The translations under genes and the position numbers were made by a program. 64,000 bases of DNA from CAIWHR01 sp963811685 (GTDB lineage Bacteria; Pseudomonadota; Gammaproteobacteria; Burkholderiales; Casimicrobiaceae). The stretch is from NCBI GenBank assembly GCA_963811685.1, contig CAWESK010000019.1, positions 62,001-126,000 on the forward strand. Direction: 5' to 3'. Shown here piece after piece: positions 1 to 9,074 of the stretch (positions within the stretch are counted from its first letter, which is position 1; each line of letters begins with the position of its first letter). The notes beneath the pieces were generated by a model, which worked only from the letters and a program-made list of their open reading frames with translations, was not told the DNA's origin and ran no database searches.

Positions 1-332
1 TCGAGATAGCCGTTCGGCTTCCAGTTCGCGGGGACGGGCGCTTCGGTGGGACGGGTCACCAGCGCGGTCAATCCCTGCTCGGTGGTCGGGTACCGCTGGT
101 TGTCGAGGCGGTAGAGCTTCAACGCCTGCATGATCGTCGCGATGTCGCTTTTCGCGGCGACGACACGCGCCTCATCGGGCCGCTCCAGCACCTTCGGCAC
201 GACGAGCGCCGCAAGAATCCCGAGGATCACGATGACGACCAGGATTTCGATCAGCGTGAAACCCCGAAGGTGCGACGCACTTCGATCGCAGAGCAAGCGA
301 GACGGCGCGCGACGTGGGCAGGCTGCGATCAT
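1..332 (-). CDS. gspG: GspG-type major pseudopilin, type II secretion (partial, runs off the left edge)
   Basis: This is the N-terminal 110 residues of a type II secretion major pseudopilin, which forms the periplasmic pseudopilus that pushes folded proteins through the outer-membrane secretin. After a longer-than-usual basic leader (about 24 residues) comes the prepilin peptidase site G|FTLIE, followed by a hydrophobic helix (LVVIVILGILAALVVP) that anchors and assembles the pilin. Downstream, KSDIATIMQALKLYRLDN and YPTTEQGLTAL are hallmark GspG segments. The ATG at 330-332 gives the long leader; a later start is possible. The gene is divergent from mltG. The C-terminus, including the calcium-binding loop, lies outside the window. 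Confidence 0.93.
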   Translation of the reverse strand, partial: MIAACPRRAPSRLLCDRSASHLRGFTLIEILVVIVILGILAALVVPKVLERPDEARVVAAKSDIATIMQALKLYRLDNQRYPTTEQGLTALVTRPTEAPVPANWKPNGYL

Positions 333-340
333 CGGGCGAT

Positions 341-346
341 TATAAT
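341..346 (+). promoter_or_regulatory. Possible -10 element (TATAAT) upstream of mltG
   Basis: A perfect TATAAT lies in the divergent gspG/mltG gap, 60 bases before the TTG start of mltG. No convincing -35 hexamer is seen at 16-18 bases upstream, so this is a sequence-only suggestion. Confidence 0.3.
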
Positions 347-405
347 CCGTCGCTTGCGGCGGTCCCGATTCCGCGCCGCCGACCGCCTTCACTTGCAGCA
401 GTCCC

Positions 406-1409
406 TTGTCACGACCGATCCGTTTCGTTGCCCGCATCGTCGCCTTGTTGTCGCTGGCGGCGATCGGTGTCGTCGCCGCATCGTGGTGGTGGCTCGCGCA
501 GCCGTTGTCGCTGCCGTCGTCGCCGTTCGTCTTCGACGTGAAGTCCGGGGCGAGCCTCAAGGCGGTGGCCCGCGAGCTGGTCGCGGACAAGGTGCTCGCC
601 TCCGAATGGCCGCTGGTCGCGCTCGCGCGCGTTCGCGGCGTCGATCGCGCGATCAAGGCCGGCAACTACGAGATCGCCGAAGGCGTGACATTGCCGGGCC
701 TGCTCGCACCGGCTGACGTCGGGTGACGTTACGCAGGCCGCTCTGACGATCGTCGAAGGCTCGACGTTCGGCGAGCTCAAGGCAGAGCTGGCCGCCGATC
801 CGGCGGTCGTTGCCGGCACGCACTCCGATGCCGAGCTGATGGTGAAGCTGGGCGCCGCCGGCCTCGACGCCGGAGGGCTGGTTCTTTCCGGATACCTACT
901 ATTTCGCGGCGGGCTCGACGGACATTGCGATCCTCGCGCGCGCGCACCGGCTGATGCGGGAGCGTCTCGACGCCGCGTGGGCGCGGCGGGCGCCGGACCT
1001 TCCGCTCAAGGATCCGTACGAAGCGCTGATTCTCGCTTCGATCGTGGAAAAGGAAACGGGCCGCCCGGCCGACCGCCCGCTCGTGGCGTCGGTGTTCGTC
1101 AACCGGCTGAAGGCCGGGATGCGGCTGCAGACGGATCCGACGGTGATCTACGGGCTCGGCAATCGCTTCGACGGCAATCTGCGCAAGCGCGATCTCGAAA
1201 CCGACTCGCCGTACAACACCTACCTGCGCGATGGCCTGCCGCCGACGCCGATCGCGCTGCCCGGGCAGGCGTCCCTCGATGCGGTGACGAACCCGCCCAC
1301 CACGCCGTATCTCTATTTCGTCGCGCGCGGCGACGGGTCGAGCGAATTCTCCGCCAATCTCGCCGATCACAATCGGGCCGTGGCAAAATTCCAGAAAGGC
1401 GCGCGCTGA
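406..1409 (+). CDS. mltG: Endolytic murein transglycosylase MltG (two frameshifts)
   Basis: MltG (YceG family) is an inner-membrane lytic transglycosylase that cleaves nascent glycan strands and is thought to end peptidoglycan polymerisation. The first frame (406-726) has a membrane anchor (VALLSLAAIGVVAASWWW) and a LysM-like start of the YceG domain. Homology continues in the second frame with LTSGDVTQA and TIVEGSTF, then in the third frame with the family motif WFFPDTYYF. The catalytic block ILASIVEKET, with its key Glu, follows, then LQTDPTVIYG and SPYNTY. Two single extra bases, a c near 710 and a g near 872, restore one reading frame of normal length. The start is a TTG. It lies upstream of tmk and holB, the usual order. 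I judge the frameshifts to be probable sequence errors. Confidence 0.88.
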
Positions 1410-1447
1410 TCCTCGCGCGTTCTTCACTCCCCACGCCTCGCTCCGCA

Positions 1448-2086
1448 ATGTCCGCACGCACCGGCCGTTTCATCACGCTCGAAGGCATCGATGGTGCCGG
1501 CAAGAGCACGCACGTCCAGTGGATCGCCGCGCGCATCGAAGCGGCGGGGCATGCGATCGTCGCGACGCGCGAGCCCGGCGGAACGGCGCTGGGAGAGGGA
1601 CTGCGCTCGCTGATCCTGCGCGAGCCGATGACGCACGACAGCGAGGCGCTGCTCATGTTCGCGGCCCGGCGCGAGCATCTCGACCGCGTGATCCGGCCGG
1701 CGCTTGCCCGCGGCGACTGGGTGCTTTGCGACCGCTTCACCGACGCAACGTACGCGTACCAGGGAGGCGGGCACGGCGTCGACCTCCACCGCATCCGCGA
1801 GCTCGAGCAGTGGATTCACGGCGATTGCCAGCCCGATCTCACGCTGCTCTTCGACGTGCCGACCGGCGTGTCGCGCGCGCGTCTCGACCGCGCGCAGGCC
1901 GAGGGCCGCACGCTGGACAAGTTCGAGCGCGAGGCCAACGCATTTTTCGAGCGGGTGCGCGCCGCCTATTTCGAACGGGCCCGCGACGACCCGCAGCGTT
2001 TCCGTGTGATCGACAGCACACAGCCGCTCGACGACGTGCGGGCCGCGCTCGCCGCGCACCTCGCAGCGCTCGAGGCCGCGAAGTGA
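1448..2086 (+). CDS. tmk: Thymidylate kinase
   Basis: A 212-residue dTMP kinase that phosphorylates dTMP to dTDP for DNA synthesis. It begins MSARTGRFITLEGIDGAGKS, where the P-loop GIDGAGKST is diagnostic. The DR(F/Y) motif is seen in CDRFTDATYAYQGGG, and the substrate-side motif TREPGGT is present. Length is normal. The ATG at 1448 is chosen because the conserved FITLEG strand follows at once. holB starts 3 bases after its stop, so the two are almost certainly co-transcribed behind mltG. Confidence 0.96.
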   Translation: MSARTGRFITLEGIDGAGKSTHVQWIAARIEAAGHAIVATREPGGTALGEGLRSLILREPMTHDSEALLMFAARREHLDRVIRPALARGDWVLCDRFTDATYAYQGGGHGVDLHRIRELEQWIHGDCQPDLTLLFDVPTGVSRARLDRAQAEGRTLDKFEREANAFFERVRAAYFERARDDPQRFRVIDSTQPLDDVRAALAAHLAALEAAK

Positions 2087-2088
2087 CG

Positions 2089-3136
2089 ATGGAACGGCGC
2101 GACGACGACACGGTTCCCGTCGCGCTGCCCTGGTGGCCGCTTCTGCCATGGCAGCACGCGAGCGGCCGCCGAGCTCCTTTCGCGCCGGGCGAGCTTTCCG
2201 CACGCGCTGTTGATCCACGGACCGCGGGGCATCGGCAAGCACGCGCTCGCGCTGGGACTCGGCCAGGGGCTGCTTTGCGAGACGCCGCGCGCCGACGGTC
2301 TCGGATGCGGCGTCTGCCCGGGATGCCACTACGCGATCGCCGGACAGCATCCGGATCTCATGCGCCTGGAGCTCTTGCGGACCAATCAGGAATCGGGCGA
2401 GCTCGAAGCCGTCGACCAGATCGCCATCGACCGGGTGCGGAGCCTGATCGACTTCACCGAGCTCACGAGCCATCGCCAGCGCGCGAAGGTCGCGGTGATT
2501 TCGCCGGCGGAGCGGATGAATCCGGCCGCGGCGAATGCGCTGCTCAAGACGCTCGAGGAACCGCCGGCGGGCACGTATCTCATTCTCGTCGCGAGCGAAC
2601 CGGCGCGCCTTCCGCCGACGATCGTCTCTCGCTGCCGCAAGCTTCTCGCGCCGCAACCCGCGCGGGAAGACGCGAGAAAGTGGCTGGTCGCCCAAGGCGT
2701 GGCGGAGCCGGACTTGGCACTCGCGCAGGCGGGCGGCGCGCCGCTGGCGGCGCTCGCGCATGCCGATGGCGCCGTGCAGGCCGAGCGCCGCGCGTGGGTG
2801 GCGGCGCTGTCGGAGCCCGATACCCTCTCGCCGACGAATCTCGCGACGCGTATCGACGCGGGCGGCAAGGACGAGCGTCGGGCACGACTCGCCTGGGTCA
2901 TCGATTGGCTGATCGCGTGGACTGCCGATCTCGCGCGCATCGCCGCGGGCGGCAGCGCGCGGCAGAATCCGGATGCGGCGTCCGCGCTGTCGGTGCTCAC
3001 GCGGCGGGTGGCGCCCTTGCCGCTCTTTCGCTATCATCGGTCGCTGTTGCAGCAACGCGCGCTGCTCGCGCATCCGCTGGTGCCGCGTCTCGTTGCCGAG
3101 GCGCTGCTGATCGATTACCGGGGCCTTTTCGACTGA
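2089..3136 (+). CDS. holB: DNA polymerase III delta-prime subunit (one frameshift)
   Basis: This is the clamp-loader delta-prime subunit of the replicative polymerase. The N-terminus MERRDDDTVPVALPWWPLLPWQHA is readable from 2089 (only the first residues are family-variable). After a single-base shift near 2161, the frame continues with FPHALLIHGPRGIGK, a P-loop-like segment. The cysteine cluster CGVCPGCHYAIAGQHPDL and the sensor-like region NALLKTLEEPPAGTYLIL follow, which are classic DnaX/HolB features. PTIVSRCRKL matches the conserved SRC motif. An extra g restores full length. The gene is essential, so a true null mutation is unlikely and a sequence error is favoured. Confidence 0.9.
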
Positions 3137-3141
3137 CGACG

Positions 3142-3537
3142 ATGGCAGAACCCAAAGGAGCAGGACCGGCGACGGGGCCGGCGCTCGCGGCCGGCGGAGC
3201 GCGTCCCGGCGTGCTGTCGCTCAATATTCGCGAGAAAGCGGCGCTGTACGCCGCCTACATGCCGTTCCTGCGCGGCGGCGGCATTTTCATTCCGACGTCC
3301 CGCCAATACCAGATCGGCGAGGAAGTCTTCATGCTGCTGTCGCTGATGGACGATCCCAACCGGATTGCCGTCCAGGGCAAGGTCGTCTGGATCACGCCGG
3401 AGGGCGTCCAGGGCAATCGCACGCAGGGCATCGGCGTCCAGTTCACGCAGGACGACACCGGCGGTGCGGCGCGCGCCACGATCGAGAAGATCCTCGGCGA
3501 ATCTCTGGCATCGCCGCGTCCTACCCATACGATGTAG
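3142..3537 (+). CDS. pilZ: PilZ domain protein (type IV pilus biogenesis PilZ)
   Basis: A 131-residue PilZ-family protein directly after holB, the standard position of the canonical pilZ gene needed for type IV pilus assembly. The sequence VLSLNIREKAALYAAYMPFL and GGGIFIPTSRQYQIGEEVFMLL resembles the PilZ beta-barrel of this subgroup. VVWITPEG and QGIGVQF are typical. The canonical PilZ of this context usually lacks the full RxxxR cyclic-di-GMP motif, and I do not see a clear one here. The ATG at 3142 lies 5 bases after the holB stop. Confidence 0.88.
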   Translation: MAEPKGAGPATGPALAAGGARPGVLSLNIREKAALYAAYMPFLRGGGIFIPTSRQYQIGEEVFMLLSLMDDPNRIAVQGKVVWITPEGVQGNRTQGIGVQFTQDDTGGAARATIEKILGESLASPRPTHTM

Positions 3538-3556
3538 CGGCAGCGGCGAGCCGGTG

Positions 3557-3573
3557 CCCCAAGTTACTTGGGG
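3557..3573. other. Perfect short inverted repeat between pilZ and tatD
   Basis: The sequence CCCCAAG-TTA-CTTGGGG is a perfect 7-bp hairpin with a 3-base loop. It has no T-tract, so it is not a typical intrinsic terminator. It could be a weak RNA hairpin or a protein-binding palindrome. Confidence 0.35.
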
Positions 3574-3639
3574 ATGCGTGCAAGCGCGAGTCGACGCGAA
3601 GCGGCCGGCGGCTCGGCGCAGCCTATCCAATCCATCTCC

Positions 3640-4420
3640 ATGTTCGTCGACTCCCATTGCCATCTCGATTTTCCGGAATTCTCCGGCGAGCTGCCCGCGC
3701 TGCTCGACGCGATGGCCGATGCCCAGGTGACGCACGCGCTCTGCATTTCGGTCAACCTTCCCGATTGGCCCGCGGTACACGCGCTGGCGACCGCGCATCG
3801 CAACCTCTACGCGACCGTCGGCGTGCACCCCGACTACGAGGACACGCCGGAACCGACCGTCGACGAGCTGGTGGCGCTCGCCGCGCGGCCCAAGATCGTC
3901 GCGATCGGCGAAACGGGGCTCGACTACTACCGGCTGACCGGCGACCTCGAATGGCAGCGCCAGCGCTTTCGCACGCACATCCGGGCCGCGCGGCGCGCGG
4001 GCAAGCCGCTCGTGATCCACACGCGAAGCGCGGGCGAGGACACGCTCGCCATCATGCGCGAGGAAAGCGCCGGCGAGGCGGGCGGCGTCATGCACTGCTT
4101 CACCGAGACGTGGGACGTGGCGCGGGCCGCGCTCGACCAGGGATTTCACATCTCGTTCTCCGGCATCGTGACGTTCAAGAACGCGCTCGCGCTGAAGGAC
4201 GTCGCGCGCCGCGTCCCGCTCGACCGGATGCTGATCGAGACCGACTCGCCCTACCTGGCACCGGTCCCGTACCGCGGGAAGCGCAACCAGCCGGCGTTCG
4301 TCCCCCATGTCGCGCGGGAGATCGCGCAATTGACCGGACTGCCCGTCGAGACCATCGCGCGGCAGACGAGCGCCAATTTCTTCCGCCTGTTCGACATCGA
4401 TCCACAAGGAACTGGCATGA
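3640..4420 (+). CDS. tatD: TatD-family metal-dependent deoxyribonuclease
   Basis: A TatD/YcfH-type metallohydrolase with 3'-5' DNA exonuclease activity in this family. It opens with the metal-binding motif DSHCHLDF, then carries VGVHPDYED, GETGLDYYR (bridging Glu), KPLVIHTRSA and MHCFTE. The final metal Asp is in LIETDSPYLAPVPYRGKRN. Homology ends at NFFRLFDI near 4398. In the sequence as given there is no stop codon before the next gene, and the frame runs straight into the ankyrin protein. In the adjacent frame a TGA at 4418-4420 overlaps the next ATG (ATGA), the usual coupling. One base is therefore probably wrong near 4400, but a true read-through fusion cannot be excluded. Confidence 0.9.
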
Positions 4421-5094
4421 CGCGTGAAATCCGTGACCTTCGCCGCCGCCTCGTCGCGATGCTCATCGCGTGGTCCGGCGCGTGCATCCTCGCCGCGGCG
4501 CCGCTCGCCGCCGACGCGCAGCGGCCTGCCGACGACCTCGCGGTCGCCGTCGCGAACGATCGCGCCGCGGACGTGCGCGCCTTGCTTGCGCGCGGCGCCG
4601 ATCCGAACGCGAACGACGCCAACGGCGAGCCGATGCTGATCGTTGCGGCCCGCAACGGGTCGGTGGCGAGCGTCGACGCGCTCTTGGCCGGCCGCGCCGA
4701 CGTGAACGCGCGCAATCGATACGGCGACACCGCGCTGATGATCGCCGCGCTCAACGGCCACCTCGAGGTGATGAAGAAGCTGCGCGCGCGCAACGCCGAC
4801 GTCAACAATGCCGGCTGGACCGCGTTGATCTATGCCGCCACCGGCGGTCATGACGACGCCGTCCGGTATCTCCTCGCCGAAGGCGCCGACCTCAACGCGG
4901 CGTCACCGAACGGCACGACGGCACTGATGATGGCGGTGCGCGAGGGACGCGCATCGACGGTCGAATTGCTGATCGCGCGCGGCGCCGACGTCAATCGGCG
5001 CAATCAGAACAGCGCGAGCGCGCTCGACTGGGCGAAGCGGAACAACGACGCGGCGCTGGTCGCGCGGCTGCAACGCGCGGGCGCGAAGGAATAG
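4417..5094 (+). CDS. Exported ankyrin-repeat protein
   Basis: The product has an N-terminal signal peptide (basic MTREIRDLRRR, hydrophobic MLIAWSGACILAAAPLA, cleavage near ADA-Q) and then about five ankyrin repeats. Repeat signatures include LLARGADPNANDANGEP, NRYGDTALMIAALNGHLEV and LIARGADVNRRNQ. Ankyrin repeats mediate protein-protein contacts; the partner is unknown. The presence of its own signal peptide argues that it is a separate gene from tatD even though the frame is open across the junction. A paralogous small ankyrin protein lies at 57594-58261. Confidence 0.85.
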   Translation: MTREIRDLRRRLVAMLIAWSGACILAAAPLAADAQRPADDLAVAVANDRAADVRALLARGADPNANDANGEPMLIVAARNGSVASVDALLAGRADVNARNRYGDTALMIAALNGHLEVMKKLRARNADVNNAGWTALIYAATGGHDDAVRYLLAEGADLNAASPNGTTALMMAVREGRASTVELLIARGADVNRRNQNSASALDWAKRNNDAALVARLQRAGAKE

Positions 5095-5130
5095 GCGAGC
5101 GACTGCGACGCGAAGCCCGACGCGTGCGCG

Positions 5131-5795
5131 TCAGGGCTGCGCGTCGGGAAACGCCGCGAGCTCCGCCGGCGATTCCTGAGGCGCCAAAGGCGCCGGCGTG
5201 GCGGCAGACGCCTCGGTGATCAGCGCGGGCACCATCTCGGGCAGCACGCCGATCAGGCGGCGCGCACCGTTGAAGTGCTTTTGCCAGTAGCTCTTGTCGA
5301 TGGTCGCGACCTCGACTTCGCGGCCGCGGCGGGGCGCATGGATGAAACGGTTGTCGCCGACGTAGATGCCGACGTGCGAGAACGCGAAGCGGCGCGTGTT
5401 GAAGAAGACGAGGTCGCCGGGCTGGAGGTCTGCCAGCGTGACTTGCTCTCCGATCCTGCTCAGCTCTTTGGTCGAGCGCGGAAGCGTGACGCCGGTCACC
5501 TGCTGGAAGACGAACTGGACGAGCCCGCTGCAGTCGAGACCGGTCGCGGGCGTGGCGCCGCCCCATTTGTAGCGGATGCCGATCAGGTCGAGCGCCGACG
5601 ACGTGAGGTTGCGCGCCGACAGTCAATGCGGTCGACCGCGACGTCGCGGACGACCGTTGCGGCCCTGCCATCGAGGAGCGAGACGGGAGCGTCCTGGGCA
5701 AGCGACGGCGCTGCGCACGCGAGGAACGCTGCGCCGGCGCACGCGGCGGCGGCCGCATGCCACGAGTGCTTTCGCGGGGGAGGCTGATTGCGCAT
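5131..5795 (-). CDS. Exported NlpC/P60 peptidoglycan endopeptidase (one frameshift)
   Basis: A C40-family cysteine peptidase that cleaves peptide stems of peptidoglycan in the periplasm. A signal peptide (MRNQPPPRKH then ACAGAAFLACAAPSLAQ) is read from 5795. After a single-base shift near 5620 the frame continues with LIGIRYKWGGATPATGLDCS, whose Cys is the nucleophile. The histidine is in FSHVGIYVGDNRFIHAP, and LQPGDLVFF is a family hallmark. A short Pro/Ala-rich tail ends the protein. The shift is best explained by one lost base, because both halves are needed for a normal exported enzyme. Confidence 0.87.
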
Positions 5796-5839
5796 CGGCG
5801 GCATTGTCCACGATCCGACCGGATCGGGCAAACGGAACC

Positions 5840-6151
5840 TCAGCGACCGCCGCGGCGTCCGCCTTTCGGCGCGGATTTCGCAAGCGGCTGCGAGAGCGCG
5901 CGGCGGCGGCGCGACTCCTTCGGGTCGGCGACGAGCGCCCGCGTGATCTCGACGCGATCGCCGTCGCCGAGCGCGGCATCGGCGGCGGCGCGCTTTCCGA
6001 ACACCGCGAACCGCAAGCGTGCGGCGTCGAGGCCGTAGTGCTCGACGAGCCGCGACCGCGCGACGGCATCGGCGACAGTGGCGCCGCTCGGCAGGCGCAC
6101 CGGCACCACATCCTGAACGCCAGGCGCCGCCCAGACGACGGTCACGTTCAC
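5840..6151 (-). CDS. rnfH: RnfH family ubiquitin-like protein
   Basis: A 103-residue RnfH (UPF0125) protein with a beta-grasp fold. It starts with GTG at 6151, inside the ratA stop (GTGA overlap), and reads MNVTVVWAAPGVQDVVPVRL. The motif DRVEITRALVADPKESRRRR is the family signature. The C-terminal tail is very basic. RnfH nearly always follows ratA. Its exact role is not settled; the name reflects linkage to rnf genes in some bacteria. Confidence 0.9.
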   Translation of the reverse strand: MNVTVVWAAPGVQDVVPVRLPSGATVADAVARSRLVEHYGLDAARLRFAVFGKRAAADAALGDGDRVEITRALVADPKESRRRRALSQPLAKSAPKGGRRGGR

Positions 6152-6588
6152 GGGTTCGCCGAGTGCAGCGATTCGGCGCGGCGCACGAACGCGTCGATGA
6201 ACGTGTTCGCGATGTGGCCGAACACGGGTCCGACGGCGCGCTGCAGGAGCGGCGTCGCGAATTCCCAGGCGAACTCGAATTCGACCCGGCATGCGGAGTC
6301 GCCGAGCGCGACGAACCGCCATTCGCCGTGCAGCCGGCGAAAAGGTCCGTCCTTAAGCATGACGACGATCGATTCCGGCGGGCGGTTCGTGTTTTCGGTC
6401 GTGCAATGGAACCGGACGTGGTGATAGTCGATGTCGATACGCGCCGTCTTGCGGTGCTCGCTCGTCTCGAGGACGCGCGCGCCCGCGCACCACGGGAGGA
6501 ACTGCGGATAGAGCTCGACGCGATCGACGAGCTCGAACATCGACGCCGCCGTGAACGGAACGAGGACCGACTTCTTTACGCTGACCAC
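6148..6588 (-). CDS. ratA: RatA / Coq10-like START-domain protein
   Basis: A 146-residue SRPBCC-fold protein of the RatA/YfjG/Coq10 family. Key features are the N-terminal VSVKKSVLVPFTAASMFELV, then VELYPQFLPWCAGARVLE, and the C-terminal GPVFGHIANTFIDAFVRRAE. In E. coli the homologue was described as an inhibitor of 70S assembly, while eukaryotic relatives bind coenzyme Q; either activity is possible here. It is translationally coupled to rnfH and divergent from smpB, the common arrangement. Confidence 0.92.
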   Translation of the reverse strand: MVSVKKSVLVPFTAASMFELVDRVELYPQFLPWCAGARVLETSEHRKTARIDIDYHHVRFHCTTENTNRPPESIVVMLKDGPFRRLHGEWRFVALGDSACRVEFEFAWEFATPLLQRAVGPVFGHIANTFIDAFVRRAESLHSANP

Positions 6589-6647
6589 GGGCAGGTTGGT
6601 AAGATGGCGGCTCGCGCGGAAGCCGAAAAGCGCACGGGAACCAACGC

Positions 6648-7112
6648 ATGAGCATCGTCGACAATAGAAAAGCGTATCACGACTACTTTATCGAGGAGAA
6701 ATTCGAGGCGGGCCTCGCGCTCGAAGGCTGGGAAGTGAAGGCGATCCGGGCGGGCCGCGCGCAACTGAAGGAGGCCTACGTGATCGTCAAGGACGGGCAG
6801 ATCAAGCTGATCGGCGCGCATATCACGCCGCTGACGACTGCATCGACGCACGTCCATCCCGACCCGACGCGCACCCGCGGTCTCTTGCTGCACAAGAGCG
6901 AAATCAGCCGCCTCGTCGGCCAGGTCGAGCGCGCCGGCTACACGCTCGTGCCGCTCAACCTGCACTACAGCAAGGGACGGGTGAAGCTCGACGTCGGCCT
7001 GGCGAAGGGCAAGAAGCAATACGACAAGCGCGCGACGATCAAGGAGCGCGAATGGACGCGCGAGCAGCAGCGGCTGCTGCGTAACCGGACGGGCGCCGCG
7101 CGCGGGACATGA
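6648..7112 (+). CDS. smpB: SsrA-binding protein SmpB
   Basis: A 154-residue tmRNA-binding protein required for trans-translation rescue of stalled ribosomes. Diagnostic segments are NRKAYHDYFIEEKFEAGLAL, EGWEVKAIRAGRAQLKEAYV and the basic tail KGKKQYDKRATIKEREW. Length is normal. Its stop overlaps the next ATG by 4 bases (ATGA). The ssrA RNA gene itself is not seen in this window. Confidence 0.97.
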   Translation: MSIVDNRKAYHDYFIEEKFEAGLALEGWEVKAIRAGRAQLKEAYVIVKDGQIKLIGAHITPLTTASTHVHPDPTRTRGLLLHKSEISRLVGQVERAGYTLVPLNLHYSKGRVKLDVGLAKGKKQYDKRATIKEREWTREQQRLLRNRTGAARGT

Positions 7113-7651
7113 GCGCGGCGGGTTCGAATCTCGCCGTGCGGCCGGCGACGGAGGCCGACCTCGACGTCATCGCGTCCATCTACGCCGTCGCCGTCGCGAC
7201 GGGCACGGCGTCGTGGGAGCTCACGCCGCCGTCGGGCGAGGAAATGCGCACGCGATTCCGTGCGCTCGTCGACGGCGGCTACCCGTATCTCGTCGCCGTC
7301 CGCGACGGCAGCGTGCAGGGGTATGCGTATGCAAGCGGATTTCGTCCGCGGCCGGGTTACCGGCACACGATCGAGAATTCGGTGTACGTCGCGGCGGCGG
7401 CGCAGGGGCAGGGTGTGGGCCGCGCGCTGCTCGCGGCGCTGATCGATGCGTGCACGGCGAGAGGCTGGCGGCAGATGGTCGCGGTCATCGGCGGCAGCGA
7501 AAACGTCGCCTCGCTCCGGTTGCACGCGGCGCTCGGCTTCGTCGAGGTCGGCCGGCTCCCCGCGACGGGTCGCAAATTCGGCCGCTGGCTCGATTGCATC
7601 CAGATGCAGCGCGCGCTCGGCGCGGGCGCCGCCACTGCACCCGACGAGTGA
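7109..7651 (+). CDS. GNAT N-acetyltransferase, phosphinothricin acetyltransferase-like
   Basis: A 180-residue GNAT enzyme of the PAT/YncA type. It begins with NLAVRPATEADLDVIASIY, and the acetyl-CoA pyrophosphate loop is at GQGVGRALLAALIDAC. The segment GYAYASGFRPRPGYRHTIENSVYV closely resembles phosphinothricin/methionine-sulfone acetyltransferases, as does GFVEVGRLPATGRKFGRWLD. The natural substrate is unknown; amino-acid analogues are likely. It is coupled to smpB by an ATGA overlap. Confidence 0.88.
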   Translation: MSAAGSNLAVRPATEADLDVIASIYAVAVATGTASWELTPPSGEEMRTRFRALVDGGYPYLVAVRDGSVQGYAYASGFRPRPGYRHTIENSVYVAAAAQGQGVGRALLAALIDACTARGWRQMVAVIGGSENVASLRLHAALGFVEVGRLPATGRKFGRWLDCIQMQRALGAGAATAPDE

Positions 7652-7679
7652 GCGGGCGGCGGCGATCGGCGCTGCGATG

Positions 7680-9074
7680 TCAGCGCGCCGTTTGCGCTGC
7701 GCTCCCCGGGCGATCGGCGAGGAGCGCACGCGCCGCGACGACGCCGCTGCGCGTCGCCGCCTCGAGCGTCGCCGGGAGCTCGGTATCGGTGTAGTCGCCG
7801 GCGAGGTAGAGGCGCGGCGCTACGCGACCGGCCGCAGGGCGCGTCGCGTTGGGCGTGCACGCGTACGTCGCCCGCCGCTCGGCGATCACCCGCGACCAGA
7901 CGGGCAGCGGCCACTGCCCGGCGAGGCGGCGGAGTTGCGCGTCGGCTTCGGCGGCCAGCGTCGACTGATCCTTCGCGTCGTGCGGGCCCGAGGTGCTGAT
8001 GACGACGGCGACGAGGCTGCGCGCGCCTTCGGGGGCAGACGGCGCAAGCGCCGCCGAGCGATCGAACACCCACTGGCCCGGTGCATCGTCGAGGCGCATC
8101 AGCGGCAGCGCGAGCGAGACGACTTCCGCGTAGGCGAGGTAGACCGTCGTGATCGATTCCCATGTCAGCGCCGCGACCTGGGCCAGCGGCTCGCGCCACG
8201 CATCGTCGGTCGCCTCGCTCTCGCCGACGGCTGCCGCCAGCTGATGCGGCGCGACGGCGACGATCGACGCGTCGAATGTTTCGTCGTTGCCATCGATGTT
8301 CAGCACGACGCCGCCGTCGCGGCGAGCGGTGCTGCGGACCGCGGCGCCGGTGCGGATCGTGCCGCCGTGGCGGGTCACGAGGCGCGCGGCCGGGTCGGGG
8401 AACAGCGCGGTGAGATCGACGGCCGGGACGAGGAAGTCGCTGGCGCGCGCGGCGCCCGCGAGCGCCATCCGCAGGACGTTGGCGAAGACCTGCGCCGACG
8501 CATTCTCCGGCGGCGTGTTGAGCGCGGCGATGCACAGCGGTTCCCAGACCGCGGCGAATGCGCGAAGCGGTGTGCCGGAGAAGCATTGCGCGACGGTCTG
8601 CGCGGGCGGCGTGCGAAAGTCGGCGCGCGCGAGCCGGCGGAAATCGCGGATGAGCGCCATCCGCTCCGGTATCGTGAGTCCGCGCGCGGCCAGCAGTCCC
8701 AGCGCAAGATGCAGCGGCGCCGGCAGTGACCGCGCCTCCACGGAAACGGTTCCCGTCGTCGCGGCGCCGAACGGCCGCATCGTCAGCGGAAGGCGATGGA
8801 ACAGCGACGCGGCAGTCCCGGGCGGGTGCACGCGCTGAATCATTCCCAGCGTGCGGCGGTTGGCGCCGATGATGAGGTGCTGGCCATTGTCGAGCACGAT
8901 GCCGGACAGCGGGACGCGTCGGGCGCGACCGCCGAGGACACGCGCCTGCTCGATCAGCGTGACGCGGACGCCGTTCTTGGCGAGCTCCACGGCGGCGGCG
9001 CAGCCCGACCAGCCGCCGCCGACGACAGCGACATGTTGGAGCGCGCCGGTCACGGGCGGCGCGCCGTCTTCCAT
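7680..9074 (-). CDS. hpnE: Hydroxysqualene dehydroxylase HpnE
   Basis: An FAD-dependent amine-oxidase/desaturase-fold enzyme that reduces hydroxysqualene to squalene. The N-terminal dinucleotide fold is VAVVGGGWSGCAAAVELAKNG with the downstream LIEQARVLGGRARR. DNGQHLIIGANRRTL is typical of HpnE, and the C-terminal FAD contact is LYLAGDYTDTELPATLEAA. At 464 residues it is a normal length. Its start lies inside the 3' end of hpnD, giving an hpnC-hpnD-hpnE operon. No squalene-hopene cyclase is in the window. Confidence 0.93.
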   Translation of the reverse strand: MEDGAPPVTGALQHVAVVGGGWSGCAAAVELAKNGVRVTLIEQARVLGGRARRVPLSGIVLDNGQHLIIGANRRTLGMIQRVHPPGTAASLFHRLPLTMRPFGAATTGTVSVEARSLPAPLHLALGLLAARGLTIPERMALIRDFRRLARADFRTPPAQTVAQCFSGTPLRAFAAVWEPLCIAALNTPPENASAQVFANVLRMALAGAARASDFLVPAVDLTALFPDPAARLVTRHGGTIRTGAAVRSTARRDGGVVLNIDGNDETFDASIVAVAPHQLAAAVGESEATDDAWREPLAQVAALTWESITTVYLAYAEVVSLALPLMRLDDAPGQWVFDRSAALAPSAPEGARSLVAVVISTSGPHDAKDQSTLAAEADAQLRRLAGQWPLPVWSRVIAERRATYACTPNATRPAAGRVAPRLYLAGDYTDTELPATLEAATRSGVVAARALLADRPGSAAQTAR

